Assembly: GCF_000247695.1 (NCBI RefSeq)
Contig: NW_004624804.1
Location: 10,663,491-10,727,490, forward strand
Length of the DNA: 64,000 nucleotides
Direction: 5' to 3'
Source: Heterocephalus glaber
Lineage: Eukaryota > Chordata > Mammalia > Rodentia > Bathyergidae
Part shown: piece after piece, positions 63,281 to 64,000 of the stretch
Layout of the letters: every line of letters starts with the position of its first letter
Numbering within the stretch: the stretch's first letter is position 1
The notes under the pieces: generated by a model
Told to the model about the DNA's origin: nothing
The model's database searches: none
What the model saw: the letters and a program-made list of their open reading frames with translations, nothing else
Position numbers and translations under genes: made by a program

Positions 63281-63665
63281 ATAAACAAGGGAAAAAGTAG
63301 GGTCAAGGCCAAGGGTGGAAAATAGAATGAGGTCAGAAAACACTTGGAAAACAAAGTTTAGTTTGAAAAGCAGGGAGCAGACCTCCTGAGGATCTGCAGC
63401 TTGAGGACATCAGCCTTGTGCTGAGATGCCAGATGTGCCGTCTCCTTGTCCAGCTCATCCCAGATGTCCCAGAAGTTATTAGCTGGATGGGGAGAAATCA
63501 AGTGACATAACCATTCCGGGATGGGAGCCTGCCTGCTACACTAGTTTCTCTCTGCCCACAATGCACTAGTCCCAGCTGTCAGACTCATTCTTCCTGGCCA
63601 CTCCTCCCTCTAAGTTTCCCCAATTTCTGATCACACATCGTGCTTACTAAGATAATGGAGCCCAG

Positions 63666-63770
63666 GGCCGGGGATTTAGCTAGGTAGCACTGAGCCTGCC
63701 TCTCAAGCACAAGGTCCTGAGTTCGATCCCCTGTACTGGGGGGGAAAAAAAAAGAAAGAAAAGAAAAAAT
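63666..63770 (+). repeat. ID-type SINE inserted in CATSPER2 coding exon
   Basis: Forward copy with a perfect 15-bp duplication, gataatggagcccag, at 63,651-63,665 and 63,771-63,785. The duplicated bases encode the LLGSII segment of CATSPER2 on the other strand. Confidence 0.96.
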
Positions 63771-63973
63771 GATAATGGAGCCCAGCAGGACCCAGAGGAT
63801 GACATGGGTGCTGCTGATGACAGAGCTGACTTCTGGCCCCTTCCAGATGTCCTGGAGCAACATGTTCTAGTGATCCATCGTGAAGAGATGAAGACACTCA
63901 TGAGGGAACTTGGCAGGTCCCTGCACAGCAAGGTGTATGGAGAGATGGGAGCAGAGATCAAAGCCTCTCAAAA

Positions 63974-64000
63974 ACTGTATATATATATATATATATATAT
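63974..64000. repeat. (TA)n microsatellite at window end
   Basis: At least 13 TA units, cut by the window edge. Confidence 0.93.

Larger units (their letters stand above)
58384..63920 (-). pseudogene. CATSPER2: CATSPER2 pseudogene (four 3' exons, disrupted)
   Basis: CATSPER2 is a pore subunit of the sperm-tail CatSper Ca2+ channel. (a) 63,920 to about 63,640: DLPSSLMSVFI, a 1-nt deletion, then LFTMDH, a TAG where the family has Trp, then MLLQDIWKGPEVSSVISS and ILWVLLGSII (pore and S6 region); an ID SINE is inserted in this exon. (b) 63,482-63,383: NNFWDIWDELDKETAHLASQ..., in frame, AG/GT borders. (c) 59,388-59,104: starts TKIMNE, two compensating frameshifts bracket SLDFAEASEKESKHSAAQKE..., then SSTSTSFSSESGHSDYIGEW and a GTGAGT donor. 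(d) 58,531 to about 58,384: ETLVC, TAG for Glu, NLLGLMETDQ, VWPRNSLF, YFELLEKLQYNL, then TAG about 13 codons before the normal C-terminus. Exon phases still agree, so this was a spliced gene, not a retrocopy. Upstream exons lie beyond the window. Confidence 0.92.

Overview
This is mammalian, almost certainly rodent, nuclear DNA. It has intron-split vertebrate genes, MIR, L1 and MaLR relics, B1-type SINEs and a very dense population of young tRNA-derived ID-type SINEs ending in GGTACC plus an A tail. That ID subtype suggests a castorimorph rodent (kangaroo rat, pocket mouse, pocket gopher or beaver). This is an inference from SINE style, not proof. A 199-base assembly gap lies at 36,251-36,449.

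Layout, left to right. 2,529-13,320 (minus): 23 coding exons of PPIP5K1, the bifunctional inositol pyrophosphate kinase/phosphatase. All splice phases agree over 985 codons, and the C-terminal tail exons lie beyond the left edge. Its CpG-rich promoter is at 16,520-17,330. 20,953-25,589 (plus): a complete nine-coding-exon CKMT1, ubiquitous mitochondrial creatine kinase, 417 aa. Immediately downstream, 25,976-27,124 (minus): four decayed exons from the 3' end of STRC (stereocilin). 29,480-31,690: a CSNK1A1 processed pseudogene broken by SINEs. 31,700-58,300: a repeat-dominated block of L1 fragments, solo LTRs, nested SINEs, a CRNKL1 retropseudogene fragment, a short interstitial telomeric repeat and a U6 snRNA fragment. 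58,384-63,920 (minus): four exons of CATSPER2 carrying stops, frameshifts and an exonic SINE insertion.

The gene order PPIP5K1-CKMT1-STRC-CATSPER2 and the orientations match the known mammalian synteny (human 15q15.3). In this copy the two housekeeping-type genes are intact, while the two adjacent sensory/sperm genes are pseudogenes. STRC is needed for outer-hair-cell stereocilia and CATSPER2 for the sperm CatSper calcium channel. In humans a contiguous deletion of STRC and CATSPER2 causes deafness-infertility syndrome, so their joint decay here is the main finding. The alternative is that this is a dead tandem duplicate with functional copies elsewhere, as humans have STRCP1 and CATSPER2P1.

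Exon calls and homologies come from reading splice signals, reading frames and remembered family sequences. No database search was possible.
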